From: Neomesorhizobium sp963726065
GTDB lineage: Bacteria > Pseudomonadota > Alphaproteobacteria > Rhizobiales > Rhizobiaceae
Assembly (NCBI GenBank): GCA_963726065.1
Contig: CAVSAU010000016.1
Span: 186,001-250,000 of the forward strand
Length of the DNA: 64,000 nucleotides
Direction of reading: 5' to 3'
Shown here: piece by piece, positions 8,937 through 19,001 of the stretch
How positions within the stretch are numbered: the first letter of the stretch is position 1
How the letters are laid out: each line of letters begins with the position of its first letter
Notes under the pieces: generated by a model
The model's database searches: none
What the model was told of the DNA's origin: nothing
The model's input: the letters and a program-made list of their open reading frames with translations, nothing else
Translations under genes and position numbers: made by a program

Positions 8937-9375
8937 ATGTTGAAGCCGGTGGCATTCCTCCGTGTTCTGACCGCGACGGTGGCGATGTCGCCGGCACAGG
9001 TGCTGGCGCAGGCCGACCGCGCCGGCACCTGTCCTCAACCTCGAGCTCAACGCGCTGCAGCCCTCCGAAAAGGGCTGCCGCTTCACCTTCGTGGTCAACA
9101 ACGGCCTTGGCGTCGAGCTAGGCAAAGCCGCTTTCGAAATTGCGCTTTTCGACGCGCAGGGCGTGGTCGACCGGCTGACCGTGCTGGATTTCAAGGAACT
9201 GCCTGTCGACAAGACCAAGGTCAGCCGCTTCGATCTTGCCGGCATCGACTGCGCCAATGTCAGCCGGGTGCTGATCAACCACGCCACCGAATGCAGCGGC
9301 GCCGGGATAGAGCCTGCGGCGTGCATGCGGCAGTTGAAAGCGTCGACGAAGACCGGTGTCACGTTCGGGCTGTAG
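8937..9375 (+). CDS. Exported protein of the hmu locus, frame interrupted
   Basis: I do not recognise this family. Starting five bases after the hmuR stop codon, it encodes a signal-peptide-like start (MLKPVAFLRVLTATVAM, then AQVLAQ), and after one extra base near 9030 continues as LNLELNALQPSEKGCRFTFV and then VVNNGLGVELGKAAFEIALF to GVTFGL. The joined product would be about 145 residues with three cysteines in the second half, a single periplasmic beta-rich domain. Tight coupling to hmuR suggests a role in haem uptake. The frame break resembles the indels found elsewhere in the window and may be an assembly error. Confidence 0.65.
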
Positions 9376-9504
9376 CACGCCAGCCGGCGTCACCCATCAA
9401 AGCCTGAGAGAAACCCAAGGTCATCCCGAAGCCTGACGGAAATCGGGTGGTGGGGCTTTCGACGGCATGCACACTGGATCAATAGATACACGACAGGAGC
9501 CGAC

Positions 9505-9750
9505 ATGTTCGGATACATGAACCTGCACGCAATCGCAGCTGCACGTGGCGACGGGCTGAAGCCGGAACTGCTCGCGCTGCTCGAGCGGCGACATGGCATT
9601 GCCCTGCCGTCTAATGTCGTCGCGTTGCCGCTCGAACGCCAATGCGCAGGACCTGGTCCCTCCGGCGCCGGCATGACGGGGCTTCCCGCCGGCGTTCTTG
9701 CCTTCCCGGCCCGAACCAATTTCGATAAGCCAGCAAAACGCAAGATCTGA
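9505..9750 (+). CDS. Small protein of unknown function
   Basis: An 81-residue open frame with CAGGAG seven bases before its ATG, lying between the exported protein and hmuQ on the same strand. The sequence starts MFGYMNLHAIAAARGDGLKPE, includes a short amphipathic stretch (LLALLERRHGIALP) and ends basic (NFDKPAKRKI). I see no signal peptide or known domain. Its stop is ten bases before the hmuQ start, so it would be co-transcribed with hmuQ. Confidence 0.5.
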   Translation: MFGYMNLHAIAAARGDGLKPELLALLERRHGIALPSNVVALPLERQCAGPGPSGAGMTGLPAGVLAFPARTNFDKPAKRKI

Positions 9751-9760
9751 AAGGAACGAC

Positions 9761-10075
9761 ATGTACATCGCCATGAACCGCTTCAAGGTGCAGAACGGCT
9801 CGGAACAGGCTTTCGAGGACGTCTGGAAAGGTCGCGATTCCAGCCTCTCTGAGATGAAGGGTTTCCAGCAATTCCATCTTCTGCGCGGGCCTCTCAACGA
9901 GGCCGAAGGCTACACCTTGTTTGCCTCGCACACGGTCTGGGCGTCCTACGAGGACTTCATCGCCTGGACGAAGTCGGAAAACTTTCGCTCCGCGCACAGG
10001 AACGCCGGACAGAACAAGGTTCTCTATCTCGGCCATCCGCAATTCGAGGGCTTTTCGGTCGTCGAAGGGGCGTAA
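9761..10075 (+). CDS. hmuQ: Haem-degrading monooxygenase HmuQ (IsdG type)
   Basis: A 104-residue cytoplasmic enzyme that opens the haem ring and frees iron. It is a single antibiotic-biosynthesis-monooxygenase domain with the IsdG-type catalytic residues in place: the early Asn in AMNRFKV, a Trp in the VWASYEDFIAW segment, and a His in SENFRSAHRNAG. AAAGGAA before the ATG supports the start. Its position after hmuR matches other rhizobia that lack a classical haem oxygenase. Confidence 0.88.
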   Translation: MYIAMNRFKVQNGSEQAFEDVWKGRDSSLSEMKGFQQFHLLRGPLNEAEGYTLFASHTVWASYEDFIAWTKSENFRSAHRNAGQNKVLYLGHPQFEGFSVVEGA

Positions 10076-10104
10076 ATACGGTCGTTGCCTATTCGCACAA
10101 GAGC

Positions 10105-10347
10105 ATTTCGGCAACTGAAGTACGATTCGACGATGCATCCATGTGGGTCAGCCTGGATGACGGCAGCACGATTGGCGTGCCACTCGCTTGATTTCCGCGT
10201 CTGTTGAATGCGACATCGGCAGCGCTTGGCGACGTAGAAATCAGCCCGTTCGGCCTTCATTGGGAAAAGCTCGACGAAGACATTTCGATAGATGGCTTGC
10301 TCGCCGGCTTCGGCGACCAGACTGTCAGGCGACCGAAGGTCGCCTGA
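10105..10347 (+). pseudogene. DUF2442 remnant
   Basis: In the frame of position 10105 the sequence reads SISATEVRFDDASMWVSLDD, GSTIGVPLA, stop, FPRLLNATSAALGDVEISP and FGLHWEKLDEDISIDGLLAG, then ends at 10347. This is a full DUF2442 domain, a small protein often paired with a DUF4160 partner in toxin/antitoxin-like loci. It is dead in two ways: the invariant Trp codon is TGA at 10189-10191, and there is no ATG, GTG or TTG before the first conserved residues (AAG stands where the start should be). No DUF4160 partner is present. The remaining 300-base gap between hmuQ and putA holds nothing else. Confidence 0.7.
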
Positions 10348-10366
10348 TCCTGCTCCATCTTGCAGC

Positions 10367-13300
10367 TTAAGCCGCCGCAAGCAGGCTGGCGTTGCCGCCG
10401 GCAGCCGTCGTGTCCACGCAGACGGCGCGTTCATGCGCATAAGCCGCCGGGTTGATGACTTCCGTCACCAGCGGCACGATCGGGCCTTTTCGCGACGCCA
10501 GCGCCTGGCGCAGTGCGCGCAATGTCTGTTCGTCGGCCGAACTCGCCACCACGTCGATCGCCAGTTCCTTCAGCGTTTCGGCTCCGACGCCGCCATCGAG
10601 CGCGGCAACCGGCAGCCCTTTTCCTGTCAGCGCCGAAAGGGCGACGCTCGCACCCGCCGCCGCTGCCAGCACGCCATTGCCGGCAGCCAGAGCCTGGATC
10701 GCCTGCGCCATCAGCGTCTCCGCATCCGGCCCCATGCAAAGCACGCGGCCGCGCGGGTTCAGCATCAGCGTGTTCGCCTCGCCCGTCGGCCCCGGCAGGT
10801 CGACCGGCCCGAAATCGACGCCCGCCGCGGCTGCGATCGACCCGGCCCCTTTGCCGCGCAGATGCTTGCGCAGGATCGCGATGCGGTCGGGCCGCGTCGC
10901 CCAGCCGCCGAGTGCTGGGTCCGGCAGATGCTCGGTCAGCGCCTGTGCTGACAATTCCTGGATGTTCGCTTTCTCGGTAGCGGTCGGCGTCCCGTCACCC
11001 ACCGCCTTGCGAAAACGTCTGAGATAATGCGGTCCGCCAGCCTTCGGCCCGGTGCCCGACAGCCCCTCGCCGCCGAAAGGCTGCGAGCCCACGACCGCGC
11101 CGATCTGGTTGCGGTTGACGTAGATATTGCCGGCATGCACGCCGTCGACGATATCCTGCACGCGCGCCTCGATGCGCGTGTGCAACCCGAAGGTCAGGCC
11201 GTAACCCTTGCGGTTGATTGAGGAAATCACCTTGCCGATATCGTCCGCTTCGAACGTCGCGACATGCAACACCGGCCCGAAGACCTCCTTCTCCATATCC
11301 TCGATGCCGTTGACGCGAAACACCTGCGGCGCCACGAAACGCCCGCTGTTGGGCGCCTCGCGCTTGGCGATCAGCCTGCCCTTGGCCGCGAGTGCCGTGC
11401 CATATTCGTCGATGGATTTCTTGGCTTCGTCGTCGATCACCGGGCCGACATCGGTCGACAGCGCCCATGGATCGCCAATCGCTCAACGCGCCCATCGCCC
11501 CTTCCAGCATCTCCAGCATCTTCTTTTCCACGTCCTTCTGCACGTAGAGCAGGCGCAGCGCCGAGCAGCGCTGGCCGGCGCTCTGGAACGACGAGGCAAG
11601 GATGTCGCGCACCGCCTGTTCAGGCAGCGCGGTGGAATCCACGATCATGGCGTTGAGCCCGCCGGTTTCGGCGATCAGCATGGCGTCGGGCGCCGCCGTC
11701 TCGGCCAACTGCTTCTCGATCAGCTTTGCCACTTCGGTCGAGCCGGTGAAACACACGCCGGCGATGCGCGGATCGGCCGTCAACGGACCGCCAACCGACG
11801 GTCCGTCGCCCGGCAGAAGCTGGAGCACGTCGTCGGGAACGCCTGCCTCGCGCAGCAATGCTACCGCCCGCGCCGCAATCAGCGGCGTCTGTTCGGCTGG
11901 CTTGGCAATCACCGTATTGCCGGTAACCAGAGCAGCGGCGATCTGGCCGGTAAAGATCGCCAGCGGGAAATTCCACGGTGAGATGCAGACGATGACGCCG
12001 CGAGCCTGCGTGCCCGCCTCCGCCTTCTCGGCCTCGGCCGCATAATAGCGCAGGAAGTCAACCGCCTCGCGCACCTCGGCGACGCCGTCGGCCAGCGTCT
12101 TGCCGGCCTCGCGGGTCGCCAGCGCGAAGAACTCGATCGCATTCGCCTCGTAGAGATCGGCAGTGCGCCTGAGCATGGCGGCGCGCTGTGTGACGGGTTT
12201 GGCCGCCCAGGCCGGCTGTGCGGCGACTGCGGCCTTCACCGCCACCGCCACCTGGCTGGCTTTCGCCTCATGCACCGTGCCGACGATATCCTCCGGCTTT
12301 GCCGGATTGGCGATCTTGCGCGCCGAGCCGTAGCCGGCAGCGCGCGTCATCGGCTTGGCGGTCCAGAAATCCTGCCCGGCAAACGCCGCCCGCGCCTTCT
12401 CGATCTTCTCCAGGGTGTTGACGTCGGTGATGTCCCAGCCCTGCGAATTCGGCCGCCCCGCGCCGAAGATAGCCGAAGGCTTCGCGATATTGGGATTGGC
12501 GGCCGGGCCCTGCACCTCGATCGCTTCCAGTGGGTCGCGCGCTATGTCCTCCGCCTGCACATCCGCATCGGTGATCTGGTGCACGAAGGAGGAATTGGCG
12601 CCGTTTTCCAGCAGTCGGCGCACCAGATAGGCCAGCAGGTCGGAATGCGCGCCGACCGGCGCATAGATGCGGCAGCGCGAACCTTCCGCCTTGCGCACCG
12701 TCTCATGCAGCGCCTCGCCCATGCCGTGCAGGCGCTGGAATTCGAAACAATCGCGGTCCGGCGCCATCGCCAGCACCGCCGCTACCGTATGCGCGTTGTG
12801 CGTGGCGAACTGCGGATAGATGCGGTCGGTCATTCCCAGCAGCTTCCTGGCATTGGCGATGTAGGAAACGTCGGTGTTGGCCTTGCGGGTGAAAACGGGA
12901 TAGCCGGCAAGCCCCATCGTCTGGGCGCGCTTGATCTCGGTGTCCCAGTAAGCGCCCTTGACGAGGCGCACCATGATCCTGCGGTCAAGCTTTTCGGCCA
13001 GCGCGTGAAGCCAGTCGATGGCGAAAGCCGCGCGCGGCCCATAGGCCTGCACAACAACGCCGAACCCGTCCCAGCCCTCAAGTTCGGTACTGGCGAGCAC
13101 CCTTTCGATGACGTCAAGCGAAAGGTCGAGCCGGTCCGCTTCCTCCGCATCGATGTTGAGACCCATGCGGGCGTCACGCGCCGCCATACACAGCCCCAGC
13201 AGCCGCTCGGCCATCACCGGCAGCATCGTCTCCTTCTGCGCCACCTCATAGCGCGGATGAATCGCCGACAGCTTGACCGAGATGCCGGGGTTGCGGCGGA

Positions 13301-13997
13301 TGTCGTCGCCCTTGGAAAAACGCTTCAGCGCGGCGATAGCCTCGGCGTAGGCCCGCAGATACCGCAGCGCATCGGCTTCCGTGCGCGCCGCCTCGCCCAG
13401 CATGTCGTAGGAATAGAGATAGCCTTTCTGGGTGAACGGCTTGCCGCGCTTCACCGCCTCGTCGATGCTGCGGCCGAGCACGAACTGCTCGCCCATTTCG
13501 CGCATTGCGGCGGCCACCGCCGTGCGGATGACCGGTTCGCCGAGCCGCCGCACCATGGCGCGCAGCGTACCTTCGATGCCGCCCTCCCCCTCGTCCAGGA
13601 CCTTGCCGGTCAGCATCAGCGCCCAGGTCGAGGCATTGACGAAGATCGACGACGAACCGCCCGAATGCGCCGACCAGTCATGCGGCGCGATCTTGTCACG
13701 GATCAGTTCGTCCATCGTTCCAGCGTCGGGCACGCGCAACAGTGCCTCGGCAAGGCACATCAGCGCCACGCCCTCCTTGGTCGACAGGCCGTAGGCGGAG
13801 AGAAACACTTCCATCAGGCGCGGGTCGGAAGAAGAGCGCACCGCACGCACCAGGTCTGCCGCGCGTTTCGAGATCGCCTGGCGGTCGTCAGTGGAAAGTC
13901 CGGCGGCCTTGGCCAGCCGCTTCAGCGCTTCCGCCTCATCAGGAAGATAGTTGTCACGGATCTCTTGGCGGATGCTGTCGAGTTTCTGCGCTGGCAT
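10367..13997 (-). CDS. putA: Bifunctional proline dehydrogenase/P5C dehydrogenase PutA
   Basis: PutA oxidises proline to glutamate in two steps, using FAD then NAD. The reconstructed product is about 1,210 residues: a proline dehydrogenase domain (about 140-440, with GAYWDTEIKRAQ and FATHNAHT), then an aldehyde dehydrogenase domain (about 520-980, with CFTGSTEVAKLIEK and the catalytic cysteine in AGQRCSALRLLYV), then a C-terminal domain. There is no N-terminal ribbon-helix-helix, so it is not self-repressing; the divergent Lrp-type putR is the likely activator. One extra base near 11482 shifts the frame (after MGALS, the expected IGDPWALSTDVGPVIDD is out of frame), probably an assembly error. 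Confidence 0.9.
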
Positions 13998-14170
13998 TTT
14001 TGCCCCCGTCGATCGAAATGAGAGTGGTCCTAAATCCGCCGCGCGGCAAGCCGGACCATTGCCGTGCCTATAGCATGGACGAACTTTCGCGAAGCACCGA
14101 AGAACTGGAAATCATGGAACGTTCGATCTATGATCATGCTTAAAATTAGGCAATTCAGGCTACAAATCGA
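13998..14170. promoter_or_regulatory. putA-putR divergent promoter region
   Basis: The 173 bases between the two divergent starts become AT-rich next to putR (14130-14170), as expected for Lrp-family binding and bending. I could not fix individual boxes. Confidence 0.4.
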
Positions 14171-14623
14171 ATGGGTACAGACCAATTGGACCGCATCGAC
14201 CGTAACGTGCTTGCCGCTCTGGCAAGTGACGGCCGGCTGTCCATGGCCGAACTCGGCGCAAAAGTCGGCCTGTCGAAGACGCCTGTGCAAGCGCGTGTAC
14301 GCCGGCTGGAGAAGGAAGGCTACATCAGGGGCTACTCCGCCGTCATCGACCGCGAACGCATGGGCGAAGGCCATGTTGCCTTCGTGCAGGTGAAACTCTC
14401 CGACACCCGCTCGCTGGCGCTGGGCGAATTCAACCGCGCCGTCCAAGCTGTACCGGAGATCGAGCAATGCCACATGATGGCGGCAAGCTTCGACTATCTG
14501 CTGAAAGTGCGCACCCGCGACATCGCCGCCTATCGCCGCGTGCTTGGCGAGCGCATCTCCGCTCTGCCGCACGTCGCGCAGACCTCCACCTTCGTGGCGA
14601 TGGAGACGGTAAAGGACCGCTAG
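14171..14623 (+). CDS. putR: Lrp/AsnC-family proline regulator PutR
   Basis: A 150-residue feast/famine regulator: helix-turn-helix at about residues 8-55 (LDRIDRNVLAALASDGRLSM, LSKTPVQARVRRLEKEG) and a C-terminal ligand-binding RAM domain ending FVAMETVKDR. Divergent placement 173 bases from putA is the standard arrangement in Agrobacterium and rhizobia, where PutR activates putA in response to proline. The assignment rests on family plus position. Confidence 0.88.
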   Translation: MGTDQLDRIDRNVLAALASDGRLSMAELGAKVGLSKTPVQARVRRLEKEGYIRGYSAVIDRERMGEGHVAFVQVKLSDTRSLALGEFNRAVQAVPEIEQCHMMAASFDYLLKVRTRDIAAYRRVLGERISALPHVAQTSTFVAMETVKDR

Positions 14624-14659
14624 CAGCCAAGCCGGCAGCAGTCGCGCAGCGGCCTCACC

Positions 14660-16160
14660 GCGCGGTCAGCTCCTTGCCTTCGGCTTACCGGATCTTCTCG
14701 AAATCGCCCGGCTTCAGCTTTGGTCGAAGAACGCCTTCTTCGGGCCGTAGAGGCGCAGCGATGTGAAAAAGCCCTTACCGGGCACGGTGGCCAGCCAATT
14801 CTTGCCCTCTCCCGGCGATGCCGGCCCGACATAGATGTCGACCGAGCCGTCTGCGTTAACGACGGGCTTGTCCATGGTGTTGAGCGAGGGAAAGGGCTGC
14901 CCGTTGTCGAGGCCAGACGCGGTCACCGGGTCGTAGAGCGCCAGCGACCAGAAGATCGCTGCCGGAATGTCGGGCGGCAGGGTCAGCTTGTAGTTGCGGT
15001 CGCGGACAGGAAATCCCCGTCGGCATCCTTGAATGAACTGGGATATTTGGCGCCGACATTCTCCATGCTGACAGCCATGCCCGGACTGGTCGAATAGGCG
15101 TTGACGAAAAACCCCGTGCGCAGGTCGATGTCGTTGTATGTGTCGCTTCGGAACTCGGCATTGCCCCCGGGAAATGGATTAAGCCATTGCCGAACCTCGT
15201 ATTATTTGGGCCTATTCACGGGAAGGGTGTTCGCCATGGATGCGGCAGTCTTGGCAGCCGCATCCAGCAGCTTCCTGGCGGCATCATTCGGGGCGAACGG
15301 CTGGCCTTTGACGATGCCGAGCGCAGCCGCAAGCCCGCGCATCTCGAAATCCCTGGGGTCGACATATTCGTGGTCGATAAACCGCGCGAACATGTCGAAC
15401 GCCGTGTCGGAACAGCATGTTGACGGGCACGCCGGACGTATCCGGGAATTCCATTGGCTTGGCGGAATCCTGTTTCCGAGCGGATAGATCTTGGTCTGCT
15501 CCATCACCTTGACCGGCTCTTCCAGCGCGTTGGGATCCTCGAAGAAACCGCGCCAGAACACGAACACCCGCAGGAGCCCGAGCGATAGGGGAAGTAGCCT
15601 TCCGGCACATCGCCGGTATAATCCGGCGGCAGCACCAGATACTTGCCGCCCTTACCCGCATCCGGGCCGCGAAGGCCGACGTCGCCCGCCCAGCGTTTGC
15701 CGTCGATCTCACCCTCGGACGGAATCGGCCGCTGCCAGAAATCGTCGATGATGCCCTGCAGGCCCGGCGGCACCTCGATCACCATCGGGCCGTCTTCCTT
15801 GAGGTCGAGATAACCCAGAGCAGATCATCGGAATTCTGCGTGGTGATCAGCGTCTTGGCGTTGAGCGCTTCTTGAAGATCGGCAGCACGTTTTATCCTTT
15901 GCCGAACTTGGCTTCCGACCCTTCCTTCATGCCGTACATGTTGAGCGCTGGCAGCGCCCACAGATAGGTCTGCACACCGCGCTGGAACGTCAGTTCATTG
16001 AGCAGCGTCTTGCTCTCGGCTTCCGAAAGATAGCTCCGTTCATAGGGTGTGGCGGCCAGCTCGTCATAGCGGATGGACTGGGCGAAAGCCGCCGTTGTCG
16101 CGCCAAGGGCAAGCAGGAGAGCGGGGAGCAGAAACTTTCCTCGATTGGTAATGATGAGAG
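14660..16160 (-). pseudogene. DUF1254/DUF1214 protein, decayed
   Basis: Pieces of one DUF1254-DUF1214 protein lie in order but in different frames. First comes an export signal and FAQSIRYDELAATPYERSYL (about 16150-16030), then TFQRGVQTYLWALPALNMYG, then GPDAGKGGKYLVLPPDYTGD (near 15640), VFWRGFFEDPNALEEPVKVM (near 15540), FARFIDHEYVDPRDF, and finally IYVGPASPGEGKNW with SLRLYGPKKAFFDQS (14850-14714). At least five frame changes and an in-frame stop occur in 1.4 kb, and there is no start codon before the signal sequence. Both neighbours are intact, so this looks like true decay rather than only sequencing noise. The family is periplasmic and of unknown function. Confidence 0.75.
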
Positions 16161-16200
16161 TTTCCTCGCCTGTTGAATGTGTTGGGGGTCCGACCCGCCC

Positions 16201-17010
16201 TTATTTTGGAAACAGCAAAGTGACGACGCCGCGAAAGCCCCAGCCTTCCGGGCCACTCTCCGGGCTTTCCGCCCAGTAGCGCGCGCCAACCGTGAAGCTC
16301 ACTGGTTGCTTGCCGAAGGTGACCAACTTCGCCACGGTGAAGTTGATCGGCACCGACCATTCTTCCGTTTCCCAATTGTACGTGCTCTCGGTGTTGATCC
16401 CGAAGGTCCAGGCATCCTTTGTGGTGTAGGAAACGAAGGGCTGCAGGAAGGTCGAGCTGATGTCGGAACGATCGCCGTCGCCCGCAAACGACCAGATGTG
16501 ATTGGCCAGAATGCCAACCGTCCACGGGCCGGCCTGCTTAAGCGCCACGCCGGTCGGCCCGGCGCCCCATTTCTCGCCGCCGAGCAAGTCGTCGGTGCCC
16601 GTTGGTATCAGGAAGACCGGACCAGCCCCCCAGATGATGCCGCCTGGCCCTGGATGTTTCGGAGAGAGGAAGAAGCTCTGGGTGATATCGCCGAGACCGA
16701 ACTGATAGCCGGACGCGCCTGCGATATCATCTTGCCAGATCACCGGGAGGATGGTTCGAGAAATGACGTTCCAGTTTTCGTTCAGTGAAAACGGTATGAC
16801 CGGCTGGATGTTCACGTAGGACTTGTCGCCGTCGTTCGGCCCATAGCCGCTGTCGTAGTTGAACTGGAACGGCACGCTGATCATCGAGGCGACCGGGTTG
16901 GACAGTTGCTTCGCCAGGTGTTCGGCATCCTGTGCCATGGCGGTGCCGGAAAGTGACGCCGAGAGCAAAAAAGTGCCCGTCAGGCTGGCTACGCGTGTCG
17001 ACAACTGCAT
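16201..17010 (-). CDS. Outer-membrane transporter-like beta-barrel protein
   Basis: A 269-residue exported protein with a signal peptide (hydrophobic stretch LTGTFLLSASLSGTAMA) and a body rich in alternating aromatic strands: SMISVPFQFNYDSGYGPNDG, SYVNIQPVIPFSLNENWN, FGLGDITQSFFLSPK, ending GFRGVVTLLFPK with the terminal aromatic/basic pair. This pattern fits the MetA-pathway/neuromedin-U-like outer-membrane family of unknown substrate. I chose the ATG at 17010, which begins the signal peptide, with AGGAG upstream; the 31-residue extension to 17103 is not needed. It precedes the dead DUF1254 gene on the same strand, a pairing also seen for these families elsewhere. Confidence 0.75.
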   Translation of the reverse strand: MQLSTRVASLTGTFLLSASLSGTAMAQDAEHLAKQLSNPVASMISVPFQFNYDSGYGPNDGDKSYVNIQPVIPFSLNENWNVISRTILPVIWQDDIAGASGYQFGLGDITQSFFLSPKHPGPGGIIWGAGPVFLIPTGTDDLLGGEKWGAGPTGVALKQAGPWTVGILANHIWSFAGDGDRSDISSTFLQPFVSYTTKDAWTFGINTESTYNWETEEWSVPINFTVAKLVTFGKQPVSFTVGARYWAESPESGPEGWGFRGVVTLLFPK

Positions 17011-17202
17011 GGTCGCCTGTTCTCCTGCGTACCGTTTCGCGAAGCGGGCGTCGGACGCGATCGGGACAATACACCAGTCACGTCCTTGGCGGCCACGAAC
17101 CAAGGCGAGTGTGTCTAAAATTTCCCCGAGCGGGTATCGGGCCTAATACTGAAATTGCTCCGGTATTCCCCACCCTGAAATTGCCTGTGCTACGTGGACC
17201 CG

Positions 17203-18414
17203 CTACTCCGAGAGCGTTCTCAAGAAAGCGATCAGCGCACCCCGTTCCCGCTCCGAAAGCGTCACCGGGTGGACCTCCGAAGTGCCGCTGGGCGCGGCCG
17301 GCGCCCTGGCATAATGGTCGAGCACCGCTTCCAGCGTCTCGATCTGCCCGGCATGCATGTAAGGCGGCCGATCCGCCGCCCCCCTGAGCGACGGCGTCTT
17401 GTAGGCGCGCGTCAGCGTCTCGCCCGCCGTCACCATGAAGCGCAGTTCCCCGCAGGCGGCGGGTCCGGCATCGCTGAATTTTCCCAGGCAGTTGAACGGA
17501 TCGGCGGCGACCTGCTTCACCGCCGTCTCGCGGCCGAGATCCTCGGGCAATCCGGCGACGACGGGCACGCCGGTGTTGTGGAAATGGTTGTCGGTGAAGC
17601 GCGCGCCGTTGTGGCAGGTCACGCAGTTAGCCTTGCCGATGAAGAGTTTCAGCCCGAGAATTTCTTCATTCGAAAATGCGGCGTCGCCTTGCGGCTGCTT
17701 GCCTACCGCGAGTGCTGCGGCGAAGCGGTCGAACCGCGTTTCCCTTGGCGCGATGGAGCGTTCGAACGTCGCGATCATCTTGCCAATGTTGGAAAAGACC
17801 CGGTCGACATCCCTGCGCTGGGCATCGGTCATGGCGTCCCACGCGGCCTTTTCGGCAGCGTTGCCGAGCGGGCCGGCATTTGCCGGCACGCTGGAAAGAT
17901 CGGGCAGCGGCCCGAAAATCCGCTCGTAGCGGTCATGGAAATTGGCCGAGATGAAATGCGCGAAAGCCGCGCGGTTGCCGCCATGCTCGACAGGGTTCTC
18001 CATCGGCACCAGCGCCTGCGCCCACAGGCTGTCGCGGCGGCCGTCCCAGAAGAACCAGGGGCTCCAGGCGACGCCGGCGAGCGGCATGGTGCGGCGGTTG
18101 GTGGTGCCGATGCCCTTCGCCAGTGGCAGGTCGTCCTGGAACTTCCGGTCGATCAGGTGGCAGGTCGAACAGGAAACGGCGGCATTGGCGCTCATGCGTG
18201 TATCGAAGAAAAGCGTGGCGCCGAGTGCCGCCGCCGCCGGATCCTTGGCCACCTTGTTGGTCGGATCGTCCGGCAAGGGCGGCAAGGCGCTCAGCGCCAG
18301 CGAGGCGATCGTCTGTTTTTCGGCGTCGCTGAACTCTGCCGGCTGGCAGCCGGTCACCAGCATCGACACCGCAACGAATGCGCCTAGCCGAAAGCTGGGT
18401 GAGGCGGCGCGCAT
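17203..18414 (-). CDS. Dihaem cytochrome c peroxidase-family lipoprotein
   Basis: A 403-residue periplasmic dihaem protein of the CcpA/MauG superfamily. The leader ends in a lipobox (MLVTGC), so it is probably membrane-anchored. Two c-type haem sites are visible, CSTCH at about residue 80 and CVTCH at about 265, with family signatures FFDTRMSANAAVSC, FFWDGRRDSLWAQAL and TPSLRGAADRPPYMHAG. Members either reduce hydrogen peroxide or oxidise a partner protein or metal; the sequence does not decide. It follows the FixH/YtkA-like gene by six bases, so the two form an operon. Confidence 0.85.
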   Translation of the reverse strand: MRAASPSFRLGAFVAVSMLVTGCQPAEFSDAEKQTIASLALSALPPLPDDPTNKVAKDPAAAALGATLFFDTRMSANAAVSCSTCHLIDRKFQDDLPLAKGIGTTNRRTMPLAGVAWSPWFFWDGRRDSLWAQALVPMENPVEHGGNRAAFAHFISANFHDRYERIFGPLPDLSSVPANAGPLGNAAEKAAWDAMTDAQRRDVDRVFSNIGKMIATFERSIAPRETRFDRFAAALAVGKQPQGDAAFSNEEILGLKLFIGKANCVTCHNGARFTDNHFHNTGVPVVAGLPEDLGRETAVKQVAADPFNCLGKFSDAGPAACGELRFMVTAGETLTRAYKTPSLRGAADRPPYMHAGQIETLEAVLDHYARAPAAPSGTSEVHPVTLSERERGALIAFLRTLSE

Positions 18415-18420
18415 GCCGCC

Positions 18421-18861
18421 TCAAAGCACCAGGTTGAAAGTGACGCGGTCGTCGCCGGGCGGCGCTGAAATTGCGAATTTCAGCTCCCACCAGCCGGCCA
18501 TGTTGAATTTTACGCCTTCGATCCTGTAGCGGCCGTCGCCCAGATAGGAGGTCATCTGAGGGCTGGTCGGCAATCCATGCCCGTGCTTCGGCATGCCGCC
18601 GTCGACCTCGATCGTCGCGCCTTCCACCGGCTTGTTGTCCGGCGTCGTCAGCGTCAGCACCCAGGCGTGCAGTTCGCCTTGCCGCAGCGGCTCCTCTTCC
18701 GGGGTCACGGTCGCCACATAGAGCTTCTGTTCGCTGGGCTTCGAACGAGCGGTGTCGAGATCGTCGGGTGGCGTCATCATCTTGTGCATCGCAACCGCGG
18801 CGATTGCAACGACCGCGAAAGCCGCCGCGATCAGGATCCAGTGGGTTCTTTTCATACGCAT
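18421..18861 (-). CDS. FixH/YtkA-like membrane-anchored protein
   Basis: A 146-residue protein with one N-terminal membrane segment (HWILIAAAFAVVAIAAVAM) and a periplasmic immunoglobulin-like YtkA/FixH domain (LHAWVLTLTTPDNKPVEGAT, PQMTSYLGDGRYRIEGV, AGWWELKFAI). Such domains occur in copper-handling and oxidase-assembly proteins. The segment MPKHGHGLPTSPQM has two His and two Met near each other, which could bind a metal; this is inference. It is the first gene of a two-gene unit with the dihaem peroxidase. A second ATG eight bases downstream is an equally possible start. Confidence 0.75.
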   Translation of the reverse strand: MRMKRTHWILIAAAFAVVAIAAVAMHKMMTPPDDLDTARSKPSEQKLYVATVTPEEEPLRQGELHAWVLTLTTPDNKPVEGATIEVDGGMPKHGHGLPTSPQMTSYLGDGRYRIEGVKFNMAGWWELKFAISAPPGDDRVTFNLVL

Positions 18862-19001
18862 GCTGCCTCGTCCGTCATTGCCGAAAGCGGGTTTCCCGCC
18901 CGCGGCTCTCCCCGTGCGGTCCATTTGCGAGAGGCCTCACAACGGCCACCCGGTTCAACCATAAACGTCGCCATTAACCCACAGCTTCCCGAAGCTTTGC
19001 C

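Noticed and set aside
12270..14021. Plus-strand open frame of 583 codons
   Set aside because: It is antisense to putA, whose domains are all recognisable on the minus strand.
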